64,000 nt of DNA from Prochlorococcus sp. AG-402-I21 (GCA_003216955.1 QCHZ01000001.1:1-64000), one strand, 5' to 3'; positions 50,407 to 57,980 are shown, counted from the first letter of the stretch. Numbers and translations: made by a program. The notes: generated by a model not told the origin, from the sequence alone.

Positions 50407-51951
50407 ATGAAATACACAATTACAACACCACTATATTATGTTAATGACAAGCCTCATCTAGGTAGTTCATATACAACAATCGCATGTGATGCAATAGCTC
50501 GATTTCAAAGACTAAGCGGAAATACAGTACTTTTTCTTACTGGCGTTGACGAACATGGTCAAAAAATAGAGCGAACCGCAGAAAGTAAAAACCTTCAACC
50601 TCAACTACATTGTGATGAAATCACAAAAAAGTATAAATATTTATGGGATAAATTAAATATTAGTTATGATCGCTTTGTAAGAACAACCTCTGAAGAACAC
50701 ACATCATTAGTTCATCAATTTTATTCAAAAGTTTTGAAATCTGATGATGTTTATATGGGTAGACAAAGTGGTTGGTATTGTGTTGGATGTGAAGAATATA
50801 AAGATGTAGATGAGGCTGACAAAAAACCAATATGTTCTATTCATAAAAAGGAATTAGAATGGAGAGATGAAGAAAATTTATTTTTTAAATTATCAAAATA
50901 TCAAGAACAAATTGAAAAATTAATTCAAATTGATGGTTTTATTTCTCCTAAAAGTAGAAAAAATGAAATTATCAATTTTGTCTCAAAAGGGTTAAAGGAT
51001 TTCTCAATTTCTAGAGTAAACTTAAAATGGGGTATAAATGTTCCTGGAAAAACTAATCACACTTTTTATGTATGGTTCGATGCTTTATTAGGTTATATTA
51101 GTGGATCTCTTTATGATCAAAACTTTGCTGAACTCACCGAGGAATCGTTATGTAATTGGCCTGCAAATATACATGTAATTGGAAAGGATATACTCAGATT
51201 TCATGCGGTTTATTGGCCAGCAATGCTACTTTCAGCTGGTATGAAACCACCTTTAAGTGTTTTTGGGCATGGGTTCTTAACCCGAGAAGGCCAAAAAATG
51301 GGCAAATCATTAGGTAACGTGCTCGACCCGATTGAACTCTTGGAATATGGGGGTATAGATGCGATGAGATGGTATCTTTTAAGAGATATTGAATTTGGTG
51401 AAGATGGTGATTTTCAAATGAGAAGATTTGTGGATATTGTTAATAGTGATTTAAGTAATACCATTGGTAATTTGTTAAACAGAACTATTACAATGTCTAA
51501 AAAATGGTTTAATGATAAAATTCCAATAGATAATTCTTTGGTAGCTGAATCTCCTCTTAAAGTTCAATCGGAGATGAAAATAAATGAATATATACAATCA
51601 TTTAAAGTTAGCAATTTTAAAAATGCAGCAAATGCAATTATAGACATATCTAATAGTGCAAATCTTTACCTAAATGATCGTGCACCATGGAAGCTAATTA
51701 AAGATATAAAAAATAAAGATATTGTTGCTCTTGATATATATTCAGTACTTGAATCATGCCGAATTATTGGTATATTGCTAAATCCTTTTGTACCCAACTT
51801 AAGTATTAGAATATTAAATCAATTAAATATTGATTCCTCAACTATCAATTTTCAAAAATCATTACATTGGGGTTTGTTAGATCCTGATAAAGGACTACAA
51901 GACCCTAGTCCAGTAATGGATAAAATTGAATTTAATGAGAATTCTGTATAG
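50407..51951 (+). CDS. metG: Methionyl-tRNA synthetase
   Basis: Class Ia synthetase of 514 residues. The HIGH-type motif is YYVNDKPHLGSSYTT at the N-terminus. A zinc-binding insert follows with WYCVGCEEYKDV and a diverged second knuckle in which CSIH replaces the usual CxxC. KMSKS is present as GQKMGKSLGNVLDP near residue 298. The C-terminal tRNA-binding dimerisation domain found in E. coli is absent, as is common in cyanobacteria. Its stop overlaps the next GTG by one base. Confidence 0.96.
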   Translation: MKYTITTPLYYVNDKPHLGSSYTTIACDAIARFQRLSGNTVLFLTGVDEHGQKIERTAESKNLQPQLHCDEITKKYKYLWDKLNISYDRFVRTTSEEHTSLVHQFYSKVLKSDDVYMGRQSGWYCVGCEEYKDVDEADKKPICSIHKKELEWRDEENLFFKLSKYQEQIEKLIQIDGFISPKSRKNEIINFVSKGLKDFSISRVNLKWGINVPGKTNHTFYVWFDALLGYISGSLYDQNFAELTEESLCNWPANIHVIGKDILRFHAVYWPAMLLSAGMKPPLSVFGHGFLTREGQKMGKSLGNVLDPIELLEYGGIDAMRWYLLRDIEFGEDGDFQMRRFVDIVNSDLSNTIGNLLNRTITMSKKWFNDKIPIDNSLVAESPLKVQSEMKINEYIQSFKVSNFKNAANAIIDISNSANLYLNDRAPWKLIKDIKNKDIVALDIYSVLESCRIIGILLNPFVPNLSIRILNQLNIDSSTINFQKSLHWGLLDPDKGLQDPSPVMDKIEFNENSV

Positions 51952-52610
51952 TGAAATATTTACCGATCTATTTTCTGCTAATAATTACTACATTACCTCT
52001 ATTTGGGTGTCAAAGATCAAACAAATCTTCTACTCAGATAGATAATAAAAGCTACATTAATGATTTTGAACTAATTCAGGATAATCCTAATAATCAAACC
52101 AGCGTTATAATCACTAGTCCTAAAGCCATAATTGACCCGACAAATAATGATATAGATATATTTGACAGCTCAATTGAATTACTTAATAAAAATGGTCAAG
52201 ACTTTAAAGTTAAGTCTGGCAATTCAACTCTCAACAATTTAACTAATTCTATTAGAGCTTTTAATAGTGTAAACATATCATTTCTTGACAATCAGGATTA
52301 CTATATAAATACTAATTCCTTTGATTGGGATTTAAATAACTCTATTATTGATATAAATAATTCAGTTAATATTAATTTTGATAATACTAGAATAAATGCA
52401 ACTAATGGATTTTATAATATTGATGCAAGCTTACTTAAAATAGACAATAGTGAATTCAATAGAGTGATATATAATTCAAAAGGTGAAGAGTGGTATAAGG
52501 TAAAAATTGTATCTGATTTTGCAAAATGGTTTAAAAAAGATAATACTTTAGTATTTACATCTAACGATAAACAGGTAGAAACAACTATTAACTTACTACT
52601 TACTCAGTAA
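51951..52610 (+). CDS. lptC: LptC-like lipoprotein
   Basis: The 219 residues start with a GTG that shares a base with the metG stop. A signal peptide ends in a lipobox (LPLFGCQRS), so Cys20 is probably lipidated. The mature part has the repeating beta-strand pattern of LptC/OstA proteins, with motifs such as SVIITSPKAIIDPTNNDIDIFDS and NINFDNTRINATNGFYNI. LptC bridges the inner-membrane Lpt transporter to LptA in LPS export. The family call rests on the beta pattern and lipobox, so lptC is likely but not certain. It is tail-to-tail with the CCB gene with a 15-base overlap. Confidence 0.75.
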   Translation: MKYLPIYFLLIITTLPLFGCQRSNKSSTQIDNKSYINDFELIQDNPNNQTSVIITSPKAIIDPTNNDIDIFDSSIELLNKNGQDFKVKSGNSTLNNLTNSIRAFNSVNISFLDNQDYYINTNSFDWDLNNSIIDINNSVNINFDNTRINATNGFYNIDASLLKIDNSEFNRVIYNSKGEEWYKVKIVSDFAKWFKKDNTLVFTSNDKQVETTINLLLTQ

Positions 52611-53213
52611 TACATATAACTTATCTGACCATCCTGATATCCATTTTTCATCTGAATTGGTAAATGATCTCTTTGACCAACCCCCAACTACTGTAAGGCC
52701 TCTATTTCCCAGAGGATAAACAATCACTGCAGGTAAATTATTCAACACACCATCAAACTCATCTCTACCTGGAAATAATTCAGTATTAACTAATGAGATT
52801 AAACGTTTTTGATCAATTGATCTTTTACATATTTCACCAGGTTCAAATATTTTTTCAGATATCAAGCCTCTTCTAAGTATTACTTTATTATCCCAATATA
52901 TTAATATTGTACTAGCTGCCGTTGCAGTAAGTATTTGCTGACTTCCCCACGCCAATTCATTTCTTTGATCGTCAGTTAATTTAGTACAAAGTTCAAAACC
53001 CTCTTTACCATCCAAGCTAACCTTAGAAGGTTGTTTAGGTTTAATTTCAGTCCATAGATAACCTATTGTTATTAACGCTATTGAAGCAATTCCAGATATT
53101 GTCTCTGCTCTTACTAGAGTTGGATTAACTTGGTTAGCAGTGCCAATATTTACAATTGATAAAATTAGTAAAAAAGATCCAAATATTATAACTAAGCTAG
53201 AAATCTTATACAT
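52596..53213 (-). CDS. Cofactor assembly of complex C (CCB2/CCB4-like) protein, DUF2930
   Basis: CCB proteins act in the covalent attachment of heme ci to cytochrome b6 in the b6f complex. The 205 residues have two N-terminal membrane helices (about 6-25 and 40-56). A soluble domain follows with QRNELAWGSQQILTATAAST, a strand VILRRGLI and the conserved end PLGNRGLTVVGGWSKRSFTN and DEKWISGWSDKLY. The topology matches cyanobacterial CCB-type proteins. The specific member cannot be decided here. Confidence 0.78.
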   Translation of the reverse strand: MYKISSLVIIFGSFLLILSIVNIGTANQVNPTLVRAETISGIASIALITIGYLWTEIKPKQPSKVSLDGKEGFELCTKLTDDQRNELAWGSQQILTATAASTILIYWDNKVILRRGLISEKIFEPGEICKRSIDQKRLISLVNTELFPGRDEFDGVLNNLPAVIVYPLGNRGLTVVGGWSKRSFTNSDEKWISGWSDKLYVLLSK

Positions 53214-53347
53214 TTATCTATTCAATCAAGTTAAAATAAATATATTGATTCTATATTATACATATAAATGCCTACCTTTAATCTTTAAGCTATATCGATA
53301 TAATATATAAAAAAACACTATTAATAGATTATTCACTAGTTCATAAA

Positions 53348-53905
53348 ATGATCACACCAATAGCCAAAAATTATAAGGGACTCATATCAATTACTGGATC
53401 GACAAGAAGCGGAAAAAGTAATTTAGCTGAATTTTTAATAACGGAGCAAGATCCCGTCACTTACATAGCAACATCAAAACCAAGACCAAATGATACAGGT
53501 TGGCAAAAAAGAATCGAACTTCACAGGAAGAGAAGACCTGATTGCTGGACACTCATTGAACATCCAAAAGACATCTGCAATACAATTGACACGATTAAAG
53601 GAAATCAGTCAATATTAATTGACTCATTAGGTGGCTTAGTGGAGCAGCACCTAATAAAAGATGACGATCAATGGAATGATTTCCAAATTAAATTTCTTAA
53701 TTGCCTTTCAGAAGATAATTTATGTATTGTTGTTGTTTCTGAGGAAGTTGGCTGGGGAATTGTTCCTGCCACACCAATAGGTCATTTATTTCGTGAACGA
53801 CATAGCGCCCTAACCTCATTGATAAGTCGCCAATCAAAGAAAAGATGGCTTGCTGTCAATGGGACAGCAATTGACCTAGATAAAATTGGTCAAGCAATCC
53901 CATGA
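53348..53905 (+). CDS. cobU: Adenosylcobinamide kinase / adenosylcobinamide-phosphate guanylyltransferase
   Basis: Late cobalamin nucleotide-loop assembly, phosphorylating then guanylylating adenosylcobinamide. The 185 residues have a P-loop in ITGSTRSGKSNLAEFL near 17-30, a TYIATSKPRPNDTGWQKRIELHRKRRP segment and EEVGWGIVPATPIGHLFRERH. The last corresponds to the conserved EVGxGIVP...FRD motif. CobU/CobP naming depends on convention. Its stop overlaps the trmL start by four bases. It complements cobN and metH in the window. Confidence 0.93.
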   Translation: MITPIAKNYKGLISITGSTRSGKSNLAEFLITEQDPVTYIATSKPRPNDTGWQKRIELHRKRRPDCWTLIEHPKDICNTIDTIKGNQSILIDSLGGLVEQHLIKDDDQWNDFQIKFLNCLSEDNLCIVVVSEEVGWGIVPATPIGHLFRERHSALTSLISRQSKKRWLAVNGTAIDLDKIGQAIP

Positions 53906-54402
53906 ATTCATTAAATAGTTCTCGACCAAGAATCGCATTATTTGAACCTAGAATTCCACAAAACACGGGAACAATTGGTAGGTCATGCTTAGCGTTTAAT
54001 TTGCCATTAGATATTATTAAACCAACTGGCTTTAGCTTTGATGATAAATATTTAAAAAGAGCAGGTTTAGATTACTGGGCAAATGTAGAATTAAATTTAT
54101 TTGAATCATTTGAAGAATATAAAAATTCATATAGCAACTCAAGAATTATCGCTCTTACCAAAAAAAGCAGTCATTCCATATCAAATATAAATTTTAAAGA
54201 AACAGATATATTTTTATTCGGGCGAGAGGATACAGGTTTACCCGATAAAATAATGAATAAGTGTGAAATAGTTTCTGGGATACCGATGCCTGGAGGTGAG
54301 AATAAATTAAAGACTGGAGGAGTTCGAAGTTTAAATTTATCTGTTGCTTGTGGGATAGTTTGTTATTCGGTATGTTTACAATTAAATTTATTAAGCAAAT
54401 AG
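53902..54402 (+). CDS. trmL: tRNA (cytidine/uridine-2'-O-)-methyltransferase TrmL
   Basis: SPOUT methyltransferase that 2'-O-methylates the wobble nucleotide in tRNA-Leu. The 166 residues have an N-terminal strand FEPRIPQNTGTIGRSCLAF, IFLFGREDTGLPD in the middle and the trefoil-knot end GIPMPGGENKLKTGGVRSLNLSVACGI. The knot loop has an insertion relative to the compact E. coli form. It overlaps cobU and is last before the small-gene region. Confidence 0.92.
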   Translation: MNSLNSSRPRIALFEPRIPQNTGTIGRSCLAFNLPLDIIKPTGFSFDDKYLKRAGLDYWANVELNLFESFEEYKNSYSNSRIIALTKKSSHSISNINFKETDIFLFGREDTGLPDKIMNKCEIVSGIPMPGGENKLKTGGVRSLNLSVACGIVCYSVCLQLNLLSK

Positions 54403-54412
54403 TTTAATCTCT

Positions 54413-54598
54413 TTATCCAAGATAATTACAGAATAAAACTCCATCATTTATTACATTATTATCATCTACCTCTAGCCATTCTTTATATTCATCATAAAGA
54501 GCTTTCCTATTATAACCTTTCAGATTATTGAGTCGTTTAAGTGAACCGTTAAGCATTACCTCAACTGCTTTTAAAGCTCCAGATTGCCTTGAAGACAT
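54413..54598 (-). CDS. Small hypothetical protein, paralog of the gene at 54835
   Basis: 61 residues, MSSRQSGALKAVEVMLNGSL at the start, helical in the middle and ending FCNYLG. Its core matches the divergent gene at 54835: EVMLNGSLKRLNNLKGYNRK aligns with EVTINSTLKRLSRLEGHDKK, and both continue KAL..E..EWL/I. Two independent similar frames in opposite directions make both believable as genes. Convergent with trmL by ten bases. No function recognised. Confidence 0.68.
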   Translation of the reverse strand: MSSRQSGALKAVEVMLNGSLKRLNNLKGYNRKALYDEYKEWLEVDDNNVINDGVLFCNYLG

Positions 54599-54834
54599 AG
54601 AGGAAATATAAATTAACTCTACTTTAGTTGATGATCAACTTTGTTTCAGTTTCAATTATTACAAAATAAAACCAATATTCTCCAAATTAGAAGCAAATAA
54701 AATAAAAAATTGAACCTTTTTAATTATTATTGAAATTATGAACTGAGTTTTTAAAGAAAATTAACTGAATTACGGGTTTTACTAATTAACAATGGTTAAT
54801 TGAGGGAATAAGATGTTTACAATAAATAAACAAA

Positions 54835-55014
54835 ATGTCAAAAACTAGATTGCTAGGGAGCTGTGAAGTTACTATAAATTCCACTCTGAAAAGGCTTTCA
54901 AGACTTGAAGGTCACGACAAAAAAGCTCTTGAGAGTGAATTCAGAGAATGGATAAATGCTATTGAAAGTAATAATAAAAGTTATGATGTGCTGTATTTAA
55001 ATAAAATAAGTTAA
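54835..55014 (+). CDS. Small hypothetical protein, paralog of the gene at 54413
   Basis: The 59-residue protein from ATG 54835 to TAA 55014 starts MSKTRLLGSCEVTINSTLKR. The aligned part with the divergent neighbour spans about 37 residues (EV..N..LKRL..L.G...KAL..E..EW) with many conservative changes, which indicates selection on the protein rather than chance. The two ATGs face away from each other across 236 AT-rich bases. Function unknown. Confidence 0.66.
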   Translation: MSKTRLLGSCEVTINSTLKRLSRLEGHDKKALESEFREWINAIESNNKSYDVLYLNKIS

Positions 55015-55025
55015 TAATTGAACAA

Positions 55026-55232
55026 TTAAGCACGGGGATGTAAATCTGGGTACTTAGTATTTTGATCTTTAATTCTTGTTGGATTTTCTCGGTCTGAACT
55101 TCTTGCTGCATTAAAAATGATAATTAATGGAATAAATATTGAAAAAAAATAAAAATGTAAGAGGACTAAATCCCAGGGAACACCAGAACTTCCATAATCA
55201 GGAAAAAATAATGCAGTTGAAAGGGTAGGCAC
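55026..55232 (-). CDS. Small single-helix membrane protein, unknown
   Basis: The 68-residue protein starts MPTLSTALFFPDYGSSGVPW. A hydrophobic helix of about 23 residues (VLLHFYFFSIFIPLIIIFNA, about 23-43) is followed by a polar tail with RSSDRENPTRIKDQ and a Pro/His end. This looks like the small bitopic proteins common in thylakoids. It is convergent with the preceding small gene by 11 bases. I recognise no family. Confidence 0.55.
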   Translation of the reverse strand: MPTLSTALFFPDYGSSGVPWDLVLLHFYFFSIFIPLIIIFNAARSSDRENPTRIKDQNTKYPDLHPRA

Positions 55233-55560
55233 GACAATATGTCATCTTAGCCCAATTTAACTAAGATTAGTCTCGATCGTGACAAACTTTTCAGACCAGA
55301 AATTTTTTAAAAGCTGTAATTTGCTTTACGTTATTCTTCTGATAAAGTTTTTCTATCTTCATTTTGTAAATTATTTTTGAAAACCTTAATAGTAAACATG
55401 AGGGCTTTGAAGTGATAAAAGCAGAAATACTATCCTGGAAGATATCTTCAAATAAATACTAATTCATTATTTACATAATAAAAGGATTAACAAACTAGGG
55501 TTTTCATAAAAATAATATTCACATTATAGTAAAATAATAAAATAATGAATTTTAGAGTAA
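55233..55560. other. 328-base spacer, no gene seen
   Basis: AT-rich. Only very short frames (16 and 23 codons) occur, with no support for expression. It lies between a leftward and a rightward small gene, so promoters of both are expected here. Confidence 0.4.
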
Positions 55561-55776
55561 ATGAGCTCAATATATTTTATACTAAAGAATATAAAAAATC
55601 TTTTACCTTATTTTCTTTTAATTGCTATTTATTTCTTGTTTGTTAATCTTGAAGCTAAGAAAGATAAAGATAATGTAATAAATACTAATATTGATCACAC
55701 ATATCCAGAAGCTAAATCTAGCACTGATGATAAAAACTTTAGAATAAAAATTCCTGTTATTCCATATAATGATTAA
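55561..55776 (+). CDS. Small membrane-anchored hypothetical protein
   Basis: 71 residues. It starts MSSIYFILKNIKNLLPYFLL, and the hydrophobic region (about 13-30) is followed by a charged part with KKDKDNVINTNIDH and a Pro/Asn tail. It could be a signal anchor or a lipid-facing helix; the rest is predicted soluble. No relatives recognised. The ATG directly follows a TAGAGTAA sequence, with no clear ribosome site. It is convergent with a 36-codon gene on the minus strand. Confidence 0.48.
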   Translation: MSSIYFILKNIKNLLPYFLLIAIYFLFVNLEAKKDKDNVINTNIDHTYPEAKSSTDDKNFRIKIPVIPYND

Positions 55777-55780
55777 AACA

Positions 55781-55891
55781 CTACCTAATATTTAATTTAG
55801 TACTCCTAGTCTTAAACAAATCTATTTGTCTTTGCTCAGCTCTATCTAGCTGTTTTTTAATTTCTGTACAGTGTTGGCAATTACAGTTCAT
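55781..55891 (-). CDS. Micro-protein with a CxCxxC cluster (36 aa)
   Basis: The frame from ATG 55891 to TAG 55781 starts MNCNCQHCTEIKKQLDRAEQ and ends RQIDLFKTRSTKLNIR. Three Cys and one His within residues 3-8 followed by a basic/acidic helix would suit metal or cofactor binding. Very short, so chance is possible, but the composition is strikingly protein-like. It ends four bases from the convergent 71-residue gene. Confidence 0.38.
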   Translation of the reverse strand: MNCNCQHCTEIKKQLDRAEQRQIDLFKTRSTKLNIR

Positions 55892-56496
55892 TTTAAAAAG
55901 ATTAATTAGAATTTTTGGATTGAAGGAGGAATAATTTTTACTTTCCTCTAATTGGTTTGATAATATAAAGTCTTAATATGATAGATATCATTAATTTAAC
56001 AACAATAAGCCATTTATCAAGTTTTTCTCTACAAAAAATTTAAGACAGGACTATTATGCTGAGTTGATTATATTCAAAGTAATTCAACCTATCATTATAT
56101 ATTTCTAGAAGCCACTTCGTTTTCAATGCCGCTCTCATAATAAAGGTCAAGAATGGAATTTAATTCTGCTAGCAATGAGATTATTCTGTCATTCCGATTT
56201 TTATTGTTTTCTTGCTCAATTGGGTTGATCTTTTCAATTTAAATTCAATAAGGAAGTAAAAGGAACAAAATTACATTTATTATGATACTTATGTTGTGAT
56301 TTTAAATTTACTAAAGAATCAAAACAAAAAAGTATTATTATTTGATTATCTTTAATCTATTATCTAAGCGTGATCTGAAATTGTACGGTTAACTTCCATT
56401 ATCTTTGGAATTAATAGTTATTAATCATTAAATTTTTATTAATTACAATTTTTATTGTTAATTATTGATTTATCATTGATAAGATTTATCAGAGAA
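55892..56496. other. 605-base spacer with one decayed-looking frame
   Basis: AT-rich, with no complete gene that I can defend. It contains the minus-strand frame at 56095-56238 listed next. The remainder, including the run upstream of the gene at 56497, is low in information and holds short tandem A/T runs only. Confidence 0.4.
56095..56238 (-). pseudogene. Protein-like frame without a standard start codon
   Basis: The minus-strand frame between an upstream TAA and the TAA at 56095 encodes 47 residues beginning at an ATT codon. It reads as helical protein: RIISLLAELNSILDLYYESG then IENEVASRNI. No ATG/GTG/TTG lies before residue 21. It could use a rare start, have lost its start codon, or be a 3' remnant. 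Confidence 0.3.
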
Positions 56497-56685
56497 ATGA
56501 ATAGAAAATTATTTAACTCAGGAGAAAATGAAGGTTCTTTACTTGGTTTCGATAAAAGAGCTGCACTTGCTATTCAAAATCATTTTGGATTAACCAATTA
56601 TCAAATGTTAGTGCTGAGTTGGATAAAAGGCCTATGGACAGGTATTTTGCTATCACTCGTTCTCCACTATTTCATAAATCATTAA
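56497..56685 (+). CDS. Small membrane hypothetical protein (62 aa)
   Basis: I chose the ATG at 56497 rather than a TTG at 56455. From there the protein starts MNRKLFNSGENEGSLLGFDK and ends in a hydrophobic helix GLWTGILLSLVLHYF. The central part (RAALAIQNHFGLTNYQMLVL) is amphipathic. The gene is alone and rightward. Unknown function; a thylakoid or inner-membrane location is inferred from the C-terminal helix. Confidence 0.52.
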   Translation: MNRKLFNSGENEGSLLGFDKRAALAIQNHFGLTNYQMLVLSWIKGLWTGILLSLVLHYFINH

Positions 56686-56857
56686 AAATTAAATAGAGTT
56701 TATTATTCTTTTCTGTGTAATGCTTTTATATCTCATTTGAATTCAGATAACATCATTAATTGTTTATCTACACTTGAATCCAAAAGTTAAACCTATACAA
56801 TAAAAGTATCTATAAATCAAATTCTTTATCGCGATTATTATTCACTTTTACCAGTAT

Positions 56858-57004
56858 ATGTTAATAATGATAGAAGAAGTATTTAAAAACCAATTCCTGA
56901 TGAGCTTTATTATTGCAACCATTTGGATCATACCCGGTATTTTATTTACTACATAAACTAATCGGAAATACAAACGCAGACAAAAGGAAAGACAACGTAA
57001 ATGA
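56858..57004 (+). pseudogene. Small membrane-protein frame interrupted by an in-frame TAA
   Basis: From ATG 56858 the frame encodes 32 residues, MLIMIEEVFKNQFLMSFIIA then TIWIIPGILFTT, and stops at TAA 56954. Directly after it the same frame continues TNRKYKRRQKERQRK to a TGA at 57002. A membrane helix followed immediately by a very basic tail is the expected layout of an intact bitopic protein, so the TAA (one base from TTA, Leu) looks like a nonsense mutation. The truncated 32-residue product may still be made. Confidence 0.45.
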
Positions 57005-57060
57005 ATCTCTAGATTGTATCTAGAAGTATAAAATCAATCTTATTTCAAATTTTAATTTAT

Positions 57061-57141
57061 TTAGGTAATTTTATTGATATTTTTGGATTTTTTATTTTTA
57101 TCATTATCTTTTAGTGGACGTGTAGGCTTTGGTAAAAGCAT
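57061..57141 (-). CDS. Tiny peptide B1 (MLLPKPTRP..., 26 aa)
   Basis: The minus-strand frame starts at ATG 57141 and encodes MLLPKPTRPLKDNDKNKKSK and six more residues; an in-frame ATG four codons upstream (57153) would add MLTF. The first nine residues match those of the peptide at 57675 except one (T for V). It follows the 51-residue gene A1 at a distance of 76 bases, repeating the arrangement of the upstream copy. The matching gene pairs support it as a real micro-gene. Confidence 0.5.
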   Translation of the reverse strand: MLLPKPTRPLKDNDKNKKSKNINKIT

Positions 57142-57217
57142 AAAAGTTAGCATATCTACTATTTTTTAATCAGATTTAACTTAGTAATCTGCATTTAATG
57201 CTACCAATTTATAGTTT

Positions 57218-57373
57218 TTATTTTACTTTTGTCTTATCAATAACCTTTTGAGTTTCAGCTCTGGAGAGATTAGCCTCAATTTGAGCCAAAACTATCTGCA
57301 ATTCAGCAGTCTTGCTCAATGAGCTCTCAGCCATCAATCTTAGCTTTTTAAGTTCTTTAGATGCAGTTTTCAT
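57218..57373 (-). CDS. 51-residue helical protein A1 (tandem paralog of A2)
   Basis: Starts MKTASKELKKLRLMAESSLS, then KTAELQIVLAQIEANLSRAE and TQKVIDKTKVK. Aligned without gaps to the protein at 57825, both are exactly 51 residues with 23 identities, most in LAQI(E/D)A.LSR.E.QKV. Entirely helical and charged, without membrane segments or Cys. No ribosome site is evident. Equal length and conserved pattern show that both copies are or were under protein-level selection. Confidence 0.66.
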   Translation of the reverse strand: MKTASKELKKLRLMAESSLSKTAELQIVLAQIEANLSRAETQKVIDKTKVK

Positions 57374-57580
57374 GGTGAAAATGAACAAATTCAGTATTTT
57401 AAGATAAACAAAAAAATTGTTTAAAAAGCAATAAGAAGAAGAACAAATCTCACATTGCCAAATATTTTCGTTATGTCAATAGAATTAATGACAATCTTTT
57501 GACAAATTTTTATTTACTATAAGTACATAGAAATATATTATTTTAATTTAATAATTTATTATTGATTACTTAGAAAATAA

Positions 57581-57616
57581 AAAGAACATAGATAGCTTTA
57601 ACAACCTATGTTCTTT
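57581..57616 (-). terminator. Terminator-like hairpin downstream of B2
   Basis: A perfect 11-bp stem pairs 57581-57591 with 57606-57616 over a 14-base loop. In the leftward direction the stem is followed by a U-rich run (TTATTTTCTA), so it can end transcripts coming from A2-B2. Confidence 0.6.
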
Positions 57617-57627
57617 ATAAAAGAATA

Positions 57628-57669
57628 AATTTAAAACTAAATAATTTTAAAATAATTTAGTTTTAAATT
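57628..57669 (-). terminator. First hairpin after B2 (15-bp perfect stem)
   Basis: AATTTAAAACTAAAT at 57628-57642 pairs exactly with 57655-57669 across 12 bases. It begins five bases beyond the B2 stop. It is AT-rich and so only moderately stable; with the hairpin at 57581 it forms a double 3' structure. Confidence 0.5.
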
Positions 57670-57674
57670 CAGAA

Positions 57675-57734
57675 CTAATCTTCCTTTCCCTTCTTTTCAG
57701 AATCAACAGGTCTAACGGGCTTAGGCAAAAGCAT
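57675..57734 (-). CDS. Tiny peptide B2 (MLLPKPVRP..., 19 aa)
   Basis: The frame from ATG 57734 to TAG 57675 encodes MLLPKPVRPVDSEKKGKED. It shares MLLPKPxRP with B1 at 57061 and ends in the same kind of Lys/Asp-rich tail. It lies 90 bases after gene A2. At 19 residues it would be dismissed alone; the duplication makes it credible. It is followed at once by two strong hairpins. Confidence 0.5.
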   Translation of the reverse strand: MLLPKPVRPVDSEKKGKED

Positions 57735-57824
57735 GATAAATAACTATCTCTATATTCATTTATAGGTCGTTTTCAGCATACGTAAATAAGAAGTAAAAAT
57801 TTGAAACTTCTGGCTTCATCAAAA

Positions 57825-57980
57825 TTATCTTTTTTGTGACTTCTCAGTAACCTTTTGATTTTCCTTTCTTGAAAGGGCCGCATCTATTTGTGCTAACGCT
57901 TGATGACGCTGAGCAGTTTTTTTCAATGATGCTTCCTCTTTTGAGTGAAGGATCTGAATTTCTTCGATTGAATTTTTCAT
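57825..57980 (-). CDS. 51-residue helical protein A2 (tandem paralog of A1)
   Basis: I chose the ATG at 57980 because it gives exactly the length of A1; the frame is open for ten more codons to an ATG at 58010 (MLTQMLFFLS...) that A1 lacks. The protein starts MKNSIEEIQILHSKEEASLK, then KTAQRHQALAQIDAALSRKE and NQKVTEKSQKR. It is fully helical and highly charged, with likely oligomerising or nucleic-acid-binding character, but no family is recognised. The order A2-B2-A1-B1 on the minus strand is a tandem duplication of a two-gene unit. Confidence 0.68.
   Translation of the reverse strand: MKNSIEEIQILHSKEEASLKKTAQRHQALAQIDAALSRKENQKVTEKSQKR

Noticed and set aside
55405-55460. 16-codon frame beginning with GTG near 55410
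   Set aside because: Too short, no duplicate copy and no ribosome site; nothing distinguishes it from chance.
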